A DNA stretch of 64,000 nucleotides, taken from assembly GCA_017527625.1 (NCBI GenBank), contig JAFXPV010000007.1:43181-107180 (forward strand), in the 5' to 3' direction. Within the stretch, counting starts at the first letter, position 1, and every line of letters begins with the position of its first letter. The notes beneath the pieces are model-generated. The model had not been told where the DNA came from and ran no database searches. It was given only the letters and a program-made list of their open reading frames with translations. Made by a program: the position numbers and the translations under genes. Shown piece after piece: positions 16,243 through 26,141 of this stretch. The DNA comes from Bacteroidales bacterium (GTDB lineage Bacteria > Bacteroidota > Bacteroidia > Bacteroidales > UBA932).

Positions 16243-19001
16243 ACTACGTTGATGATCTTAGAAGGAACTACGATGATTTTCTTGATGGACCCACCGTTGA
16301 GGTATTTGGCAGTCCTTTCGTCAGCGCGGACTGCATCGGCTGTCTCCTGCTGTGAAAGGCTTTTCGCCAGGGTGATCTTGAAGCGCAGCTTTCCGTTGAA
16401 CGAAACCGGATACTCGAAGGAATCTTCGGCGGTGTATGCGGCATTGAACTCGGGGAAGCTTGCATAGGTGATAGTTTCGTCGTGGCCGAGGAGGCTCCAC
16501 AGCTCTTCTGCGATATGAGGTGCGAACGGAGAGATGAGGATCACCAGCGGTTCGAGGATCTCCTTCTTGTTGCAGCCGAGGGCGGACAGGTCGTTGACGG
16601 TAATCATAAAGGCGCTCACGGTCGTGTTGAAAGAGAAATGCTCGATGTCGTAGGACTCTTTTTCGATGAGTTTGTGAAGGGTCTTGAGCTCTGCCGGAGT
16701 GGCTTTGCCGTCGCTGACGCAGAAGTTGCCTTCTTCATCGAGGAACATACGGTAGAACTTGCGCAGGAAGCGATGGACTCCGTCGATGCCCTTGGTGTCC
16801 CAGGGTTTGCTCTGCTCGAGCGGGCCGAGGAACATCTCGTAGAGACGGAGGGTGTCGGCGCCGTAGTCGGCGCATATCTTGTCGGGATTGACGACGTTGT
16901 ACATCGACTTGCTCATCTTCTCGACAGCGTAGCCGCAGACATATTCACCGTCTTCAAGGATGAATTCTGCGGAAGCGTAGTCGGGGCTCCAGGCCTTGAA
17001 GGCCTCGAGGTCCAGACGGTCGTTGTGGACGATATTGACGTCGACGTGGATCTCGGTCGTGTCGTAATTGTCCTTGAGACCGCAGGATACGAAGGTGTTG
17101 GTGCCTTTGATGCGGTATACGAAATTGCTTCGGCCCTGGATCATACCCTGGTTTATGAGTTTCTTGAAAGGCTCCTGCTCGCAAACGTAACCCAGGTCGT
17201 AGAGGAACTTGTTCCAGAAGCGGGAATAGATGAGGTGTCCGGTGGCGTGCTCGGTGCCGCCGATGTAGAGGTCTACGTTGCGCCAGTACTCGTCAGCTTC
17301 GCGGCTTACGAGGGCTTCGTCGTTGCGGGGATCCATATAGCGCAGGTAGTATGCGCTGCTGCCTGCGAAGCCGGGCATTGTGCTCTTCTCGATGGGCCAG
17401 CCTTCGTATGTCCAGTCTTTAGCCCTGGCGAGCGGCGGTTCGCCGGTCTCCGTGGGCTTGAATTCGTCAATGGTGGGGAGCTCCAGCGGAAGCTTGTCCA
17501 TAGGCATAGGGTATGCGGTGCCTTCCTTGAAATAGATGGGGAAGGGCTCACCCCAGTAGCGCTGGCGTGAGAAGATGGCATCACGCAGGCGGTAATTGAT
17601 CTTGCGTTTGCCGATGCCCTTGCTTTCGACGTAGTCGATGGCTGCAGGAATGGCCTGCTGTACTGTCAGTCCGTTGAGAAAGCCTGAGTTGCACATTATG
17701 CCTTCCTTGGCGTCGAAGCTTTCCTGGCTTACGTCGCAGCCCTCGATGAGAGGGATGATGGGGAGATTGAACTCGCGTGCGAAGACATAGTCGCGGCTGT
17801 CGTGAGCCGGAACGGCCATAATGGCGCCGGTACCGTAGCCTGCCAGCACATATTCTGAAATCCACACGGGAACTTTGTCGCCGGTGAGGGGGTTGACTGC
17901 GTAAGAACCGCTGAAGACGCCGGTGACGTGACGGGTCTCGGCGATGCGCTCCCTCTCGGTCTTCTTCTTCGCTGCGGTCAGATATGCCTCCACGGCTTCT
18001 TTCTGTTCGGGGGTGGTGAGTTTTTCAACCCAGTCGCTCTCGGGAGCCAGCACCATAAAGGTGACTCCGAAGATGGTGTCGGCGCGGGTGGTGAAGATCA
18101 CCATATCATATTCCTTGTCGCCGTTGAATACCTTGAAGGTCATCTCGGCACCTTGCGAACGGCCGATCCAGTTGCGCTGCATCTCCTTGAGGGAATCTGT
18201 CCAGTCGAGGCTGTCGAGGCCGGAGAGCAGCCTTTCGGCATAGGCGCTGACGCGCAGCTGCCACTGCTTCATCTTCTTCTGCTCTACCGGGAAGCCGCCT
18301 CTCACTGAGAGACCTTCCTTCACCTCATCGTTGGCCAGCACTGTGCCGAGCTTGGGGCACCAGTTGACAGTGGTTTCGCCCTGATAGGCTATCCTGTACT
18401 GCATCAGCACCTCTTGCCTGCGGGTTTCGCTCATCGCTTTCCATTCTTCGGCGCTGAAATCTGCAACAGCTCCGCAAGCAGCGTTGACGGCCTTGCTGCC
18501 GCCTTTTTCGAATGCTGCCACGAGGGTTGCTATGGGCATAGCCTTGTCCTGGTCCTTGTCATACCAGCTGTCGAACATCTTCAGGAAGGCCCACTGCGTC
18601 CATTTGTAGTAGCCGGGGTCGCAGGTGCGGACCTCGCGCTCCCAGTCGTACGAAAAGCCGATCTTGTCCATCTGCTGGCGGTAGCGGGCGATGTTGTTTT
18701 CGGTAGTCGTGGCCGGGTGCTGACCGGTCTGGATGGCGTACTGCTCCGCGGGCAGGCCGAAAGCGTCGTAGCCCATCGGATGGAGGACGTTGAAGCCCTT
18801 CAGCCTTTTATAGCGGCTGTAGATATCGCTGGCGATGTAGCCCAGAGGATGACCGACGTGCAGGCCGGCGCCGCTGGGGTAGGGGAACATATCCAGGACG
18901 TAGTATTTGGGTTTTGAAGAGTCGTTTCTGGTTTGAAAAGTGTGGTTGTCAGCCCAATATTGCTGCCATTTCTTTTCGATCTGAGCGAAATTGTATTCCA
19001 T
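16236..19001 (-). CDS. leuS: Leucyl-tRNA synthetase
   Basis: 921 residues from [16 protein letters not shown]; upstream in-frame codons to 19100 lie before the promoter and do not look like LeuS. Class I synthetase: HIGH-type motif [10 protein letters not shown] near residue 50, CP1 editing domain with [17 protein letters not shown], catalytic KMSKS in [16 protein letters not shown]-terminal anticodon-binding domain and LeuS-specific tail ending [23 protein letters not shown] -7 box on the minus strand (19027-19034) sits 26 bases before the ATG. Charges tRNA-Leu in the cytosol. Confidence 0.96.
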   Translation of the reverse strand: MEYNFAQIEKKWQQYWADNHTFQTRNDSSKPKYYVLDMFPYPSGAGLHVGHPLGYIASDIYSRYKRLKGFNVLHPMGYDAFGLPAEQYAIQTGQHPATTTENNIARYRQQMDKIGFSYDWEREVRTCDPGYYKWTQWAFLKMFDSWYDKDQDKAMPIATLVAAFEKGGSKAVNAACGAVADFSAEEWKAMSETRRQEVLMQYRIAYQGETTVNWCPKLGTVLANDEVKEGLSVRGGFPVEQKKMKQWQLRVSAYAERLLSGLDSLDWTDSLKEMQRNWIGRSQGAEMTFKVFNGDKEYDMVIFTTRADTIFGVTFMVLAPESDWVEKLTTPEQKEAVEAYLTAAKKKTERERIAETRHVTGVFSGSYAVNPLTGDKVPVWISEYVLAGYGTGAIMAVPAHDSRDYVFAREFNLPIIPLIEGCDVSQESFDAKEGIMCNSGFLNGLTVQQAIPAAIDYVESKGIGKRKINYRLRDAIFSRQRYWGEPFPIYFKEGTAYPMPMDKLPLELPTIDEFKPTETGEPPLARAKDWTYEGWPIEKSTMPGFAGSSAYYLRYMDPRNDEALVSREADEYWRNVDLYIGGTEHATGHLIYSRFWNKFLYDLGYVCEQEPFKKLINQGMIQGRSNFVYRIKGTNTFVSCGLKDNYDTTEIHVDVNIVHNDRLDLEAFKAWSPDYASAEFILEDGEYVCGYAVEKMSKSMYNVVNPDKICADYGADTLRLYEMFLGPLEQSKPWDTKGIDGVHRFLRKFYRMFLDEEGNFCVSDGKATPAELKTLHKLIEKESYDIEHFSFNTTVSAFMITVNDLSALGCNKKEILEPLVILISPFAPHIAEELWSLLGHDETITYASFPEFNAAYTAEDSFEYPVSFNGKLRFKITLAKSLSQQETADAVRADERTAKYLNGGSIKKIIVVPSKIINVVC

Positions 19002-19053
19002 TTGCGGATTTTGAAAATATATCGCGCAAATATATAAAAATCGGTGACAAACC

Positions 19054-20361
19054 TTAACGTTTGATGTTGAAACTGCCGCCTTTCTGCAGACGGAATTCAA
19101 CCGGCACCGTTATGCGGCAGCGGACTTTCTTGCGTCCTATCTCTGCGGGCGTCCATTTGGGAGAGGCGGCGATGACTTTCACGGCCTCGGCGTCGAGGAG
19201 TTCGTCGACTCCTTTTTCGACAGTTACACTTGTGACCCTGCCGTCCTTCTCGATGATGAACGACACGTTCACCGTGCCCTGGATGCCTTTGTCAACTGCG
19301 CTTTGCGGGTACTTGACATAAGTGTAGACCCAGGCGTCCATAAAGTGCTTAAGGTCCGAATGGAAGAACTGCGGCTGCTTGTCGCAGTCGGTCATTGAAT
19401 ATGCGTATTCGTCGCTGTCGGACGTTTTTGCGCTCTGCGACGGGAAGAGCAGGTCCTTTGCAGCCATAGACTTGAGGAAGGTGGCGATGTAGTGGGTCTG
19501 GGCTGCCAGTTTGTTGTAAAGCACGAGCTGCGGCACGTCACGGGAGGTCCTGTACTCCCTGCTCCTTCCGGTGGAGAAGGTCAGAGTGGGGATGTCTTCC
19601 ATACTGAAAGCCAGATGGTCGGAAGAGAACACCTCGCCGTTGTGCAGACCGGGCTTCGTCGTGACCGATTCGTTGTCGGTGACGTAGGTGGTCATCGAGG
19701 CCAGGTCGCTGCGCGGGATGACTGAATATATCTCGAAGGGGTTCTCGGCGGAGCCGCGTCCCAGCATATCCAGATTGACCATCAGCTTGACGTTGGAAAT
19801 GTCGCTGAATTCTCCTCCCGAAGCGAAGAAGCGCGCACCGGCGTACTGCTCCTCACCGGCGCCGAAGCCGACGAAGATGACCGAGCGGCGCAGGAAAAGA
19901 GCGTTGCCGCTGAGGATCTTTGCCGCCTCGATTAGCGCCGCGACACCGGAGGCGTTGGCATCGGCGCCACGGTAGACACCGGTCATCTGCTGCCCGTCGA
20001 CGGTGACAGGGTAGGTGCCGAGATGGTCGATATGTGCCCCTACCACTATATATTCTTCCCTGAGGTCGCTGTCATATCCCTGCAGGATGCCGGCGACGTT
20101 GCACGAGCGCAGCGTGTCGCCGTCCTCGATGATGAGGAAACTGTCTCCTTCGCGGCCGGTCAGCATCGTGACACCGGCCTGTTCCAGCTGGTCATAGAGA
20201 TATGCGGCTGCTTTCGCCTCGCCTTCGCTGCCGGCCTTGCGGCCGAGCAGTTCGTCGGAACTGAGATATTCCACGTGCCGTCTGAGGTCCGCAGTGAAAT
20301 CCTGGGCGGACACTGCGACGGACATCAGGACAAATAAAAGTAGTGTGAGCGGTCTTTTCAT
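19054..20361 (-). CDS. M28 metallopeptidase fused to a TonB C-terminal domain
   Basis: 435 residues with signal peptide to [20 protein letters not shown]. The aminopeptidase part has all M28 zinc ligands: His and Asp in GAHIDHLG, Asp in GADANASG, the Glu pair in [10 protein letters not shown], Asp in VNLDMLG and His in SSDHLAF. From about residue 340 the sequence turns into a TonB C-terminal domain ([52 protein letters not shown]). TonB domains usually contact TonB-dependent receptors but here there is no membrane anchor before it. A periplasmic peptidase that docks on receptors is an inference. Single gene after the histone-like gene. Confidence 0.87.
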   Translation of the reverse strand: MKRPLTLLLFVLMSVAVSAQDFTADLRRHVEYLSSDELLGRKAGSEGEAKAAAYLYDQLEQAGVTMLTGREGDSFLIIEDGDTLRSCNVAGILQGYDSDLREEYIVVGAHIDHLGTYPVTVDGQQMTGVYRGADANASGVAALIEAAKILSGNALFLRRSVIFVGFGAGEEQYAGARFFASGGEFSDISNVKLMVNLDMLGRGSAENPFEIYSVIPRSDLASMTTYVTDNESVTTKPGLHNGEVFSSDHLAFSMEDIPTLTFSTGRSREYRTSRDVPQLVLYNKLAAQTHYIATFLKSMAAKDLLFPSQSAKTSDSDEYAYSMTDCDKQPQFFHSDLKHFMDAWVYTYVKYPQSAVDKGIQGTVNVSFIIEKDGRVTSVTVEKGVDELLDAEAVKVIAASPKWTPAEIGRKKVRCRITVPVEFRLQKGGSFNIKR

Positions 20362-20394
20362 ACGGAACGGCAGAAGCGTTCAAAGATAATACCA

Positions 20395-20427
20395 AAAAAC
20401 AAAAAGAGAGCCAACCGGGCTCTCTTC
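20395..20427 (-). terminator. Terminator of the histone H1-like gene
   Basis: On the minus strand AAGAGAGCCC pairs with GGCTCTCTT over nine bases with a short loop and runs into a T-rich tract. It overlaps the upstream region of the M28 gene. Confidence 0.8.
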
Positions 20428-20451
20428 TCATTTTACACAAGGGTACTAAGA

Positions 20452-20628
20452 TTATTTCTTAGCTGCGTCGAGAGATACTTTCCTGAACTCTTTCATCAGT
20501 TTAGAGATTTCCAGCGCATTTTTGCGGGCACGAGTACCAGCGGCTTTGTTACCTTTGACAGCCTGTGCGTCGGCATTTTTAACGAAAGCGTCGATCTCAG
20601 CTTTGATTTGTGCAAGGAGTTTGTCCAT
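20452..20628 (-). CDS. Histone H1-like DNA-binding protein (58 aa)
   Basis: Reads MDKLLAQIKAEIDAFVKNAD, then AQAVKGNKAAGTRARKNALE, then ISKLMKEFRKVSLDAAKK. This is the small lysine-rich histone H1-like protein conserved in Bacteroidota, with the hallmark KGNKAAGxRARK centre and KLMKEFRKVS end. It is thought to bind DNA as a nucleoid protein. The ATG is followed by stop TAA at 20452-20454 and by a strong terminator, and a -7 box-like CGAATTTA (minus strand TAAATTCG) lies upstream at 20666-20673. Monocistronic. Confidence 0.9.
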   Translation of the reverse strand: MDKLLAQIKAEIDAFVKNADAQAVKGNKAAGTRARKNALEISKLMKEFRKVSLDAAKK

Positions 20629-20684
20629 AGTGTTAATTTTTAGGTTGTTGTGATTATTTACTAAGCGAATTTAACTATAGAAAT

Positions 20685-22124
20685 TCAATTATCCAAAAAT
20701 TCTTTAAAAATGCCGTAATCGCGTGCTCTGACTTCTTCCTCAAGACCGGCATTCCGCTTGTCTACAGTTGATTTGACAGATGTTTGGACTGCTTTGGACC
20801 TGGGCGGGAGCGGAGGATAGCTGCCGTTCACTATATGGTAGAGGCAGGCGGCGATATTGTCTTCTTCGGGGCCGAAATCGTGATAAAGGTCGTCGGGCCG
20901 CAGACCGGCGACAGGCTTGAGACCGTCATCGGGAATGGCCTGTCCGCTGCCGTTGAGATTATAGAAACAAATGGGCAGGAAGGCGTATTCGAGAGAGCTG
21001 TAATTACCTTTGCCGTATTCATTCTGGTATCTGTCCCCGTCGGGATAGAATAACACATACATCCCGTTGGGCTTGCCGTATGTCGTGTCACCTACGTGCT
21101 CCACGTTCATCAGCGGCTTGAGACCGTTGATGAGCATTTCGCTGGCCGACGCCGTGCCGTGGCCGGTTATGACGTACAGCCTGTCAAGGTCGAGCGAAAG
21201 GACGTTGCCGGATCTGTCCTTTATGCGGGATACCTCGTATTTGTTGTCGTATTTGCTCAGGTTGGAGTTGTGGACTCTCGAACTGTAGACTTTACCCATA
21301 GCCGATGCAGGCGCCAGGTAGTTGATGAGGGTGTCGCTGGCCCGGGAATCGCCGCCGCCGTTATATCTCAGGTCGAGGATCAGTTTCTTCACTCCGGCTG
21401 AGCGGAAGACCTGCATGCTTTCCTTGACGTCGTCGATCATCGGCTTGCCGTTGACATCGCGTCCCGACTGGAAGCCGAGGTAGTGGAAATAACCGACTTT
21501 CTCCGTCAGACCGGGCCAGTCCTCCGAGTCGAACACCCTTGTGATGAGGCCGGGACGCATATTGACCATTGTGGCGGCCGTTATCTGCATCTCCCTGGCC
21601 TTCCCCTCAAGGTCCCTGAAGACAAAGGTCTGCGGAGTGGAGGTCGGAGGTTTGAAGAACGTTTCTTCGAACTTGCCGCTGTTGACGAGTTCGTCCTTGC
21701 TCTTGCCGTTTATGTATTCGATGGTCCATCCTCTCGTGACCCCTGCCTTGTCGAATGGCGAGCCGGGGATGACATACCTCACTTTTACGTCGTAATCATT
21801 ATAGTATTTGAGCGGCTGGCTCAGCGTTGCGCCATAGGTGCCGTACACCGTGCCCTGTTCTTCGGCGGCATACTCCTCGCCGGTCTCCATCCAGCTCCAG
21901 CGGTCCTTTGCCGCGAGCAGTCCGTTGAAGAAATTCTCGACGGAGACGCCTGATTTGTAGTTGGCGCTCGCGGGAACCTCCTCGAACCAATAGTAATACC
22001 ACTGCATCTCCTCGTGGATGTATCGCTTCGCACCCTGTGGCGTGGGAGTGTCGGGATCCGAGGGAATGCAGCTGCACAGCAGTGACGTCAGCAGCGCCAG
22101 AACAGGTAACAGTTTATTTTTCAT
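20685..22124 (-). CDS. S41 family peptidase lipoprotein with PDZ domain
   Basis: 479 residues from MKNKLLPVLALLTSLLCSC, which puts the lipid Cys at residue 19; 28 upstream in-frame codons lie inside the preceding gene. C-terminal-processing protease layout: a helical pro-region (YIHEEMQWYYYWFEEVPAS), PDZ (DVKVRYVIPGSPFDKAGVTR), and the catalytic core with KKLILDLRYNGGGD, nucleophile Ser about 326-328 in HGTASASEMLING and Lys in TTYGKPNGMY. Found in the cell envelope, probably the outer membrane. It overlaps the upstream FtsB/DivIC gene by 11 bases. It holds the only CATG that I found outside the accessory island (21414-21417). Confidence 0.92.
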   Translation of the reverse strand: MKNKLLPVLALLTSLLCSCIPSDPDTPTPQGAKRYIHEEMQWYYYWFEEVPASANYKSGVSVENFFNGLLAAKDRWSWMETGEEYAAEEQGTVYGTYGATLSQPLKYYNDYDVKVRYVIPGSPFDKAGVTRGWTIEYINGKSKDELVNSGKFEETFFKPPTSTPQTFVFRDLEGKAREMQITAATMVNMRPGLITRVFDSEDWPGLTEKVGYFHYLGFQSGRDVNGKPMIDDVKESMQVFRSAGVKKLILDLRYNGGGDSRASDTLINYLAPASAMGKVYSSRVHNSNLSKYDNKYEVSRIKDRSGNVLSLDLDRLYVITGHGTASASEMLINGLKPLMNVEHVGDTTYGKPNGMYVLFYPDGDRYQNEYGKGNYSSLEYAFLPICFYNLNGSGQAIPDDGLKPVAGLRPDDLYHDFGPEEDNIAACLYHIVNGSYPPLPPRSKAVQTSVKSTVDKRNAGLEEEVRARDYGIFKEFLDN

Positions 22125-22458
22125 CGTCGAATTCAAGCAGGTAGACGACCTCGGAATCTTTCTGGAAATAGTACTGTTCCCTCGCGAACATTTCGAGGGT
22201 GTCGGCATTCGAGGTCAGCTGGTTGATTTTTTCAGTGGTGGCGTCTGTCGCATTGCGGTAGTACAGCTTCTGCCGGTTCTGGTCGGATATGGTGGAAAGG
22301 CTTCTGAAAAGCACGATGGAATTGTTGCGGTCGACGAAACCTATGATGACGAGGAATATGATGGTGGCTATGACATACTTGCTCAGTACTATCTTCCACA
22401 CGAGGCTCTTCTGCTTGAGGGCCGCGATCTTATCCTTTATGTTAGCGAACAGTGCCAT
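22114..22458 (-). CDS. FtsB/DivIC-like septum protein
   Basis: 114 residues: short cytosolic N-terminus (MALFANIKDKIAALKQK), one membrane span (YVIATIIFLVIIGFVDRNN, about 28-46), then a periplasmic coiled coil (KINQLTSNADTLEMFAREQY) ending with the family's hydrophobic patch YYFQKDSEVVYLLEF. Matches the FtsB/DivIC divisome protein of Bacteroidota in length and layout. It overlaps the S41 gene by 11 bases and is first in that operon, divergent from the CPBP gene. Confidence 0.88.
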   Translation of the reverse strand: MALFANIKDKIAALKQKSLVWKIVLSKYVIATIIFLVIIGFVDRNNSIVLFRSLSTISDQNRQKLYYRNATDATTEKINQLTSNADTLEMFAREQYYFQKDSEVVYLLEFDDEK

Positions 22459-22480
22459 CCGGGCGGGTTGTTTCAGGTCG

Positions 22481-22513
22481 TAAAGTTAAAGCAAAAATTG
22501 TATATTTGCTCAA
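22481..22513 (-). promoter_or_regulatory. Promoter of the FtsB/DivIC-S41 operon, overlapping the divergent CPBP promoter
   Basis: On the minus strand TTTG (22510-22513) and TAACTTTA (22481-22488) are 21 bases apart, a good -33/-7 pair. On the plus strand TATATTTG at 22501-22508 is the -7 box for the CPBP gene (ATG 22535). The two promoters overlap, so they may compete. Confidence 0.6.
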
Positions 22514-22534
22514 AATTGCAATCAAGCAGGTATT

Positions 22535-23434
22535 ATGTTCAAATCAGGTAATTTCAAATACTATTTCCCCACTCTCAGCGAGAGCTGGGTGCTCGTGCTC
22601 ATATTTGTATTACTCGGCAGCCTCGTCGGAGGCGTCGGGACTCTGCTCGTGAGGAACACGCCGATAGTTACTTCCATTTCCTACATTTTAACGATGATCC
22701 CGCCTTTCTGGTACATTGCGGCCAAGGCTAAGAAAAACGCCAACCCTGTGCTGGATGTTCCGAAATATGTCAAGATAAACAAGCCGCATTTCGGCAAGAT
22801 GGGTGTCTTTCCCTTTTTCGTGGTGCTGGCTCTGGCTGTGTGGGCCCTCGGCATTGTGACTGAACCCCTCACGTCCTGGATTCCGATGCCTGACTTTGTC
22901 GAAGAAGCTTTCAAGACCGCTTTTGACGCATCGAAGCCCTTCGACCTGATCCTGTCGACCGCCATCCTTGCGCCCATTTGCGAGGAGATGCTCTGCCGCG
23001 GCAATATGATGCGAGGCATCCTGGTGCAGAAAGGCGTAGTAAAAGCCATCCTCTGGTCGGCCTTCATCTTTGCGCTGATACATTTCAATCCCTGGCAGGC
23101 AATCCCCGCCTTCATCCTCGGATGCTTCTTCGGCTGGATCTATTACAAGACCCACTGCATCTGGGCCTGCATTTTTATGCATTTCGTGAACAATGCGACA
23201 TCTGCAATCCTGACTATCGCCTTCCCTGAAGCCGGAGTCAACCAGTCTTTCTCCGAATTGATGGGCAAGGGCACTTATACCATAGTTTATTTCGCCGCCC
23301 TCATCATACTCTGCGCAGCAATCTATCTCCTTTACAAAAAACTTGACAACAATGACGAAGCTGCATCCTTTGAAGTTCAATCCGATACTCAAGAACCGGG
23401 TCTGGGGCGGGAAGAAACTGACGTCGCTGTATAA
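22535..23434 (+). CDS. CPBP family intramembrane metalloprotease (CAAX/Abi type)
   Basis: 299 residues with about eight membrane spans. Catalytic motifs: PICEEMLCRGNMMRGIL (EExxxR), FALIHFNPWQAIPAF (His motif) and WACIFMHFVNNATSAIL (second His). It cleaves or binds peptides in the inner membrane; substrates in Bacteroidota are not known. Residues after KKLDNNDEAAS are encoded in an 83-base region that overlaps the start of manA in another frame, so the last 28 residues or so are probably unstructured. Confidence 0.88.
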   Translation: MFKSGNFKYYFPTLSESWVLVLIFVLLGSLVGGVGTLLVRNTPIVTSISYILTMIPPFWYIAAKAKKNANPVLDVPKYVKINKPHFGKMGVFPFFVVLALAVWALGIVTEPLTSWIPMPDFVEEAFKTAFDASKPFDLILSTAILAPICEEMLCRGNMMRGILVQKGVVKAILWSAFIFALIHFNPWQAIPAFILGCFFGWIYYKTHCIWACIFMHFVNNATSAILTIAFPEAGVNQSFSELMGKGTYTIVYFAALIILCAAIYLLYKKLDNNDEAASFEVQSDTQEPGLGREETDVAV

Positions 23435-24410
23435 CCAGACTCTCGACGAAGACGAAGCCCGGGCTGCCGGTCTGGACCCCGACCACATAGGCGAGAGCTG
23501 GATATTGAGCGATATGGGCGACGACCAGAGCGTCGTCTGCGAAGGCTTTTTCAAGGGCAACACCCTGGAAGACATCCTGGAAACTTATCTGGGCGACCTT
23601 GTCGGCGATACGGTATATGACCGTTACCGCAACCAGTTCCCCCTGCTCATAAAACTGCTCGACATCAACGAGCGCCTCAGCGTGCAGGTACACCCCGACG
23701 ACACAGTCGCCCTGCAGCGCTATGACAGCTACGGCAAGAAGGAATGCTGGTATGTGCTGGAAGCCGGCGAGGACGCAGTGATCTGGCTCGGATTCAAGAA
23801 GGACGTGTCAGCGACCGAGTTCTACGAGGCCTGCAGGAAAGGCACGGCCGACGAGCTGCTCAATGCCTTCCATCCGAAGAAAGGGGAGTGCTACCTCATC
23901 AATCCCGGAACCGTCCACGCTGCAGGAGGCGGACTGGTGATAGCCGAAGTGCAGCAGGCGAGCGACGTGACCCTGAGGCTTTACGACTGGGGCCGCGAGA
24001 ACAATCCCGCCACCGCCCGCGCAATGAACCTTGAAGAAGCTCTGGACATCATCGACTTCAAAGCCCTCGATGCCGAAAAATGCATTGCCCGCAGCTCCCG
24101 CAGCGGCGAAGTGATCTTCGACACCGACAAGTTCACGATGACGCATATCGATCTGACAGGTCCGTACAGTGTGGTCCCCGAGAAATTCGGCAGTTTCGTG
24201 CTGTATGTCTGCACTGAAGGGGCGGTTGAGGTCCAGGCTCCCGACGTCAAGGGAGAGAACAAAGCTTACCGGCTCGAGAAAGGACAGCTGATACTTATTC
24301 CCGCCGCCCTTGACGAATGTTTCATCATCCCTGCCGGCGGAAGCGCTTCAGTGCTCGAGGCCTTCGTCAAGGTTGACGAGAACGAGAAAGACGATTACAT
24401 CAACGAATAA
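23352..24410 (+). CDS. manA: Mannose-6-phosphate isomerase
   Basis: 352 residues from MTKLHPLKFNPILKNRVWGG; a TTG nine bases earlier is the only upstream alternative and is unlikely. Interconverts fructose-6-phosphate and mannose-6-phosphate, feeding GDP-mannose and surface glycans. Zinc site motifs SVQVHPDDTVALQRY and LINPGTVHAAGGGLVIAEVQ plus TLRLYDWGR mark the type I short Bacteroidota form. Overlaps the CPBP gene by 83 bases and precedes the S4 gene by five, so all three are likely co-transcribed. Confidence 0.93.
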   Translation: MTKLHPLKFNPILKNRVWGGKKLTSLYNQTLDEDEARAAGLDPDHIGESWILSDMGDDQSVVCEGFFKGNTLEDILETYLGDLVGDTVYDRYRNQFPLLIKLLDINERLSVQVHPDDTVALQRYDSYGKKECWYVLEAGEDAVIWLGFKKDVSATEFYEACRKGTADELLNAFHPKKGECYLINPGTVHAAGGGLVIAEVQQASDVTLRLYDWGRENNPATARAMNLEEALDIIDFKALDAEKCIARSSRSGEVIFDTDKFTMTHIDLTGPYSVVPEKFGSFVLYVCTEGAVEVQAPDVKGENKAYRLEKGQLILIPAALDECFIIPAGGSASVLEAFVKVDENEKDDYINE

Positions 24411-24415
24411 CCATT

Positions 24416-24826
24416 ATGGCCGATTCTACAAGAATAGATAAATTCCTGTGGTCAATCCGCGTGTTCAAGACCCGCGCCGATGCCACGGAGGCCTGCAAGG
24501 GCGGCAAAGTCACCGTCAACGGGCAGGATGCCAAGCCATCCAAGGAAGTCAAGGGCGGTGATGTCATCTCCGTCCGCAAGGGAGCCATACATTACACATA
24601 CAAGGTGCTGCTGCCCATCGAGAAGCGGCAGGGAGCCAAGGAAGTCGAGAAATACGCCCAGAACCTCACGCCTGAAAGCGAGTTGAAAAAAATGAATGCC
24701 CCTGTGGAGACATTCTTCGTGAAAAGGGACCGTGGAGCGGGGCGCCCTACCAAAAAGGAAAGAAGGGAGATGGACGTCCTTTACGACACCTTGTGGGATT
24801 CGTCGGATTCTTTGGACGGAGATTGA
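24416..24826 (+). CDS. S4 domain RNA-binding protein, Hsp15-like
   Basis: 136 residues. An S4 domain begins at once: STRIDKFLWSIRVFKTRADA, KGGKVTVNGQDAKPSKEVKGGD, as in heat shock protein 15 (HslR), which binds free 50S subunits carrying nascent chains. The C-terminal part is basic (FFVKRDRGAGRPTKKERRE), another Hsp15 feature. Its last 46 bases overlap pth tail to tail. Confidence 0.88.
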   Translation: MADSTRIDKFLWSIRVFKTRADATEACKGGKVTVNGQDAKPSKEVKGGDVISVRKGAIHYTYKVLLPIEKRQGAKEVEKYAQNLTPESELKKMNAPVETFFVKRDRGAGRPTKKERREMDVLYDTLWDSSDSLDGD

Positions 24827-25410
24827 AGCGGGGACGGCATCTGAGCCGACTTCGCATTGCACTGGGTCATAGCCCTGTCGATACCTTCAAGGATATACTG
24901 CCGGATGGCGGCTGTGGTGCGTTCCATCAGCTGCGGGAGGGCTCTTTTCTCTTCGAGCAGCAGTTCGCTGAGCACGAAATCCACCTGGCCGCCGGGCAGG
25001 AAGCCGTTGCCGATGCCTATCCTCAGGCGGGCGTAGTTGTCGGTGGCGAGGCAGTAGTTGATGCTCTCAAGGCCGTTGTGGCCGCCGGTGCTGCCTCTCT
25101 TGCGCATCCTTAGGGTGCCGAAGTCGAGGGCGAAATCGTCCACTACCACCATCAGGTTCTCGAGAGGTATATTTAGCTTGCGCAGCCAGTAGCGCACAGC
25201 CTCGCCGCTCAGGTTCATATAGGTGGACGGCTTGAGCAGCGTCACTATGTTGTTCTTCAGCCTGAACTCTGCGATGCTGCCGTACCTCTCTACGGAAAAA
25301 AGAACATTGGATGCCCCGGCAAGGGCATCCAATGCCATAAATCCCATATTGTGACGGGTCATTGCGTATTCAGCGCCGATGTTACCCAATCCTGCGATCA
25401 AGTAATTCAT
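24781..25410 (-). CDS. pth: Peptidyl-tRNA hydrolase
   Basis: Cleaves the ester bond of peptidyl-tRNAs dropped by ribosomes. 209 residues. Catalytic motifs are intact: MNYLIAGLGNIGAEY, His in TRHNMGF, Asp in MVVVDDFALDFGTLRMRKRG and GSTGGHNGLESI. The C-terminus after ILEGIDRAM is a longer polar tail than usual. Follows rplY in the same direction with 17 bases between, the common rplY-pth order. Confidence 0.95.
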   Translation of the reverse strand: MNYLIAGLGNIGAEYAMTRHNMGFMALDALAGASNVLFSVERYGSIAEFRLKNNIVTLLKPSTYMNLSGEAVRYWLRKLNIPLENLMVVVDDFALDFGTLRMRKRGSTGGHNGLESINYCLATDNYARLRIGIGNGFLPGGQVDFVLSELLLEEKRALPQLMERTTAAIRQYILEGIDRAMTQCNAKSAQMPSPLQSPSKESDESHKVS

Positions 25411-25427
25411 ACCCGTCGTGAAGATAA

Positions 25428-26006
25428 TTAAGACTCAGCCTCTGCATCAGCTGCAACTGCGTTGCGGGTAGCCTTGACTGCGCAAACGATAGCGGTCTTC
25501 GGGGTGACGATGTTCACGTTGTCATAGTGGAGGTCACCTGCGTTGATGCGTTTGCCGAGCTTGAGGGTAGTGATGTCTACGGGCAGTTCATCGGGAAGAT
25601 TAGCCATAAGGGCGCTTACGCGGAGCTTGCGGACGTTGACAGTGAGTTTGCCACCCTGACGGACACCTTCTGAGTTACCGAAGATGCGGACGGGAACGTC
25701 GATAGTGATGGGCTTGTCTTCTGTAACGGCTACGAAATCGATGTGGAGAGGCCTGTCGGTAACAGGGTGATACTGCACTTCGCGAAGGACAGCTGTGCTC
25801 ACCTTACCGTCGATGTCGAGGTCGATGATGAATGATGCGGGCTGGCTTACGAGCACGAGGAATTCCTTCTCATCAACTGAGAATGCTACGTTCTCGACAC
25901 CGTTTCCATAGAAATTGCAGGGAACCCTGCCTGCCTGACGGATAGCTCTGATATCCGCCTTTGTGCCTGTAGTACGGACTGTACCGGCGATAGGATAATG
26001 TTTCAT
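25428..26006 (-). CDS. rplY: 50S ribosomal protein L25 (Ctc type)
   Basis: 192 residues from MKHYPIAGTVRTTGTKADIR; one TTG codon upstream could be read as an alternative but is unlikely. N-terminal 5S rRNA-binding domain and C-terminal beta domain of the long Ctc form (LHIDFVAVTEDKPITIDVPV, RKLRVSALMANLPDELPVDI). Short acidic tail NAVAADAEAES. Transcribed with pth from a good promoter about 100 bases upstream. Confidence 0.95.
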   Translation of the reverse strand: MKHYPIAGTVRTTGTKADIRAIRQAGRVPCNFYGNGVENVAFSVDEKEFLVLVSQPASFIIDLDIDGKVSTAVLREVQYHPVTDRPLHIDFVAVTEDKPITIDVPVRIFGNSEGVRQGGKLTVNVRKLRVSALMANLPDELPVDITTLKLGKRINAGDLHYDNVNIVTPKTAIVCAVKATRNAVAADAEAES

Positions 26007-26106
26007 CAATAAAAACTTAAAATGTGTTACTCAAATCGGGACGACCGTGGGGCCGGCCCTTTTCCCATTGCACCAAAAACACCTGACGTGTTTTTACTTT
26101 GCGCCG

Positions 26107-26137
26107 CAAAAATACAAAAAACAACAGGATTGCCAAA
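26107..26137 (-). promoter_or_regulatory. Promoter of rplY-pth
   Basis: Minus strand TTTG (26134-26137) and TATTTTTG (26107-26114) are 19 bases apart, the canonical Bacteroidota arrangement. The leader of about 100 bases before rplY holds a 10-bp palindrome GGGCCGGCCC at 26050-26059, which could fold into a small hairpin. Confidence 0.65.
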
Positions 26138-26141
26138 AAAA

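Noticed and set aside
16482..17570. 362-codon plus-strand frame opposite leuS
   Set aside because: Antisense to a complete LeuS.
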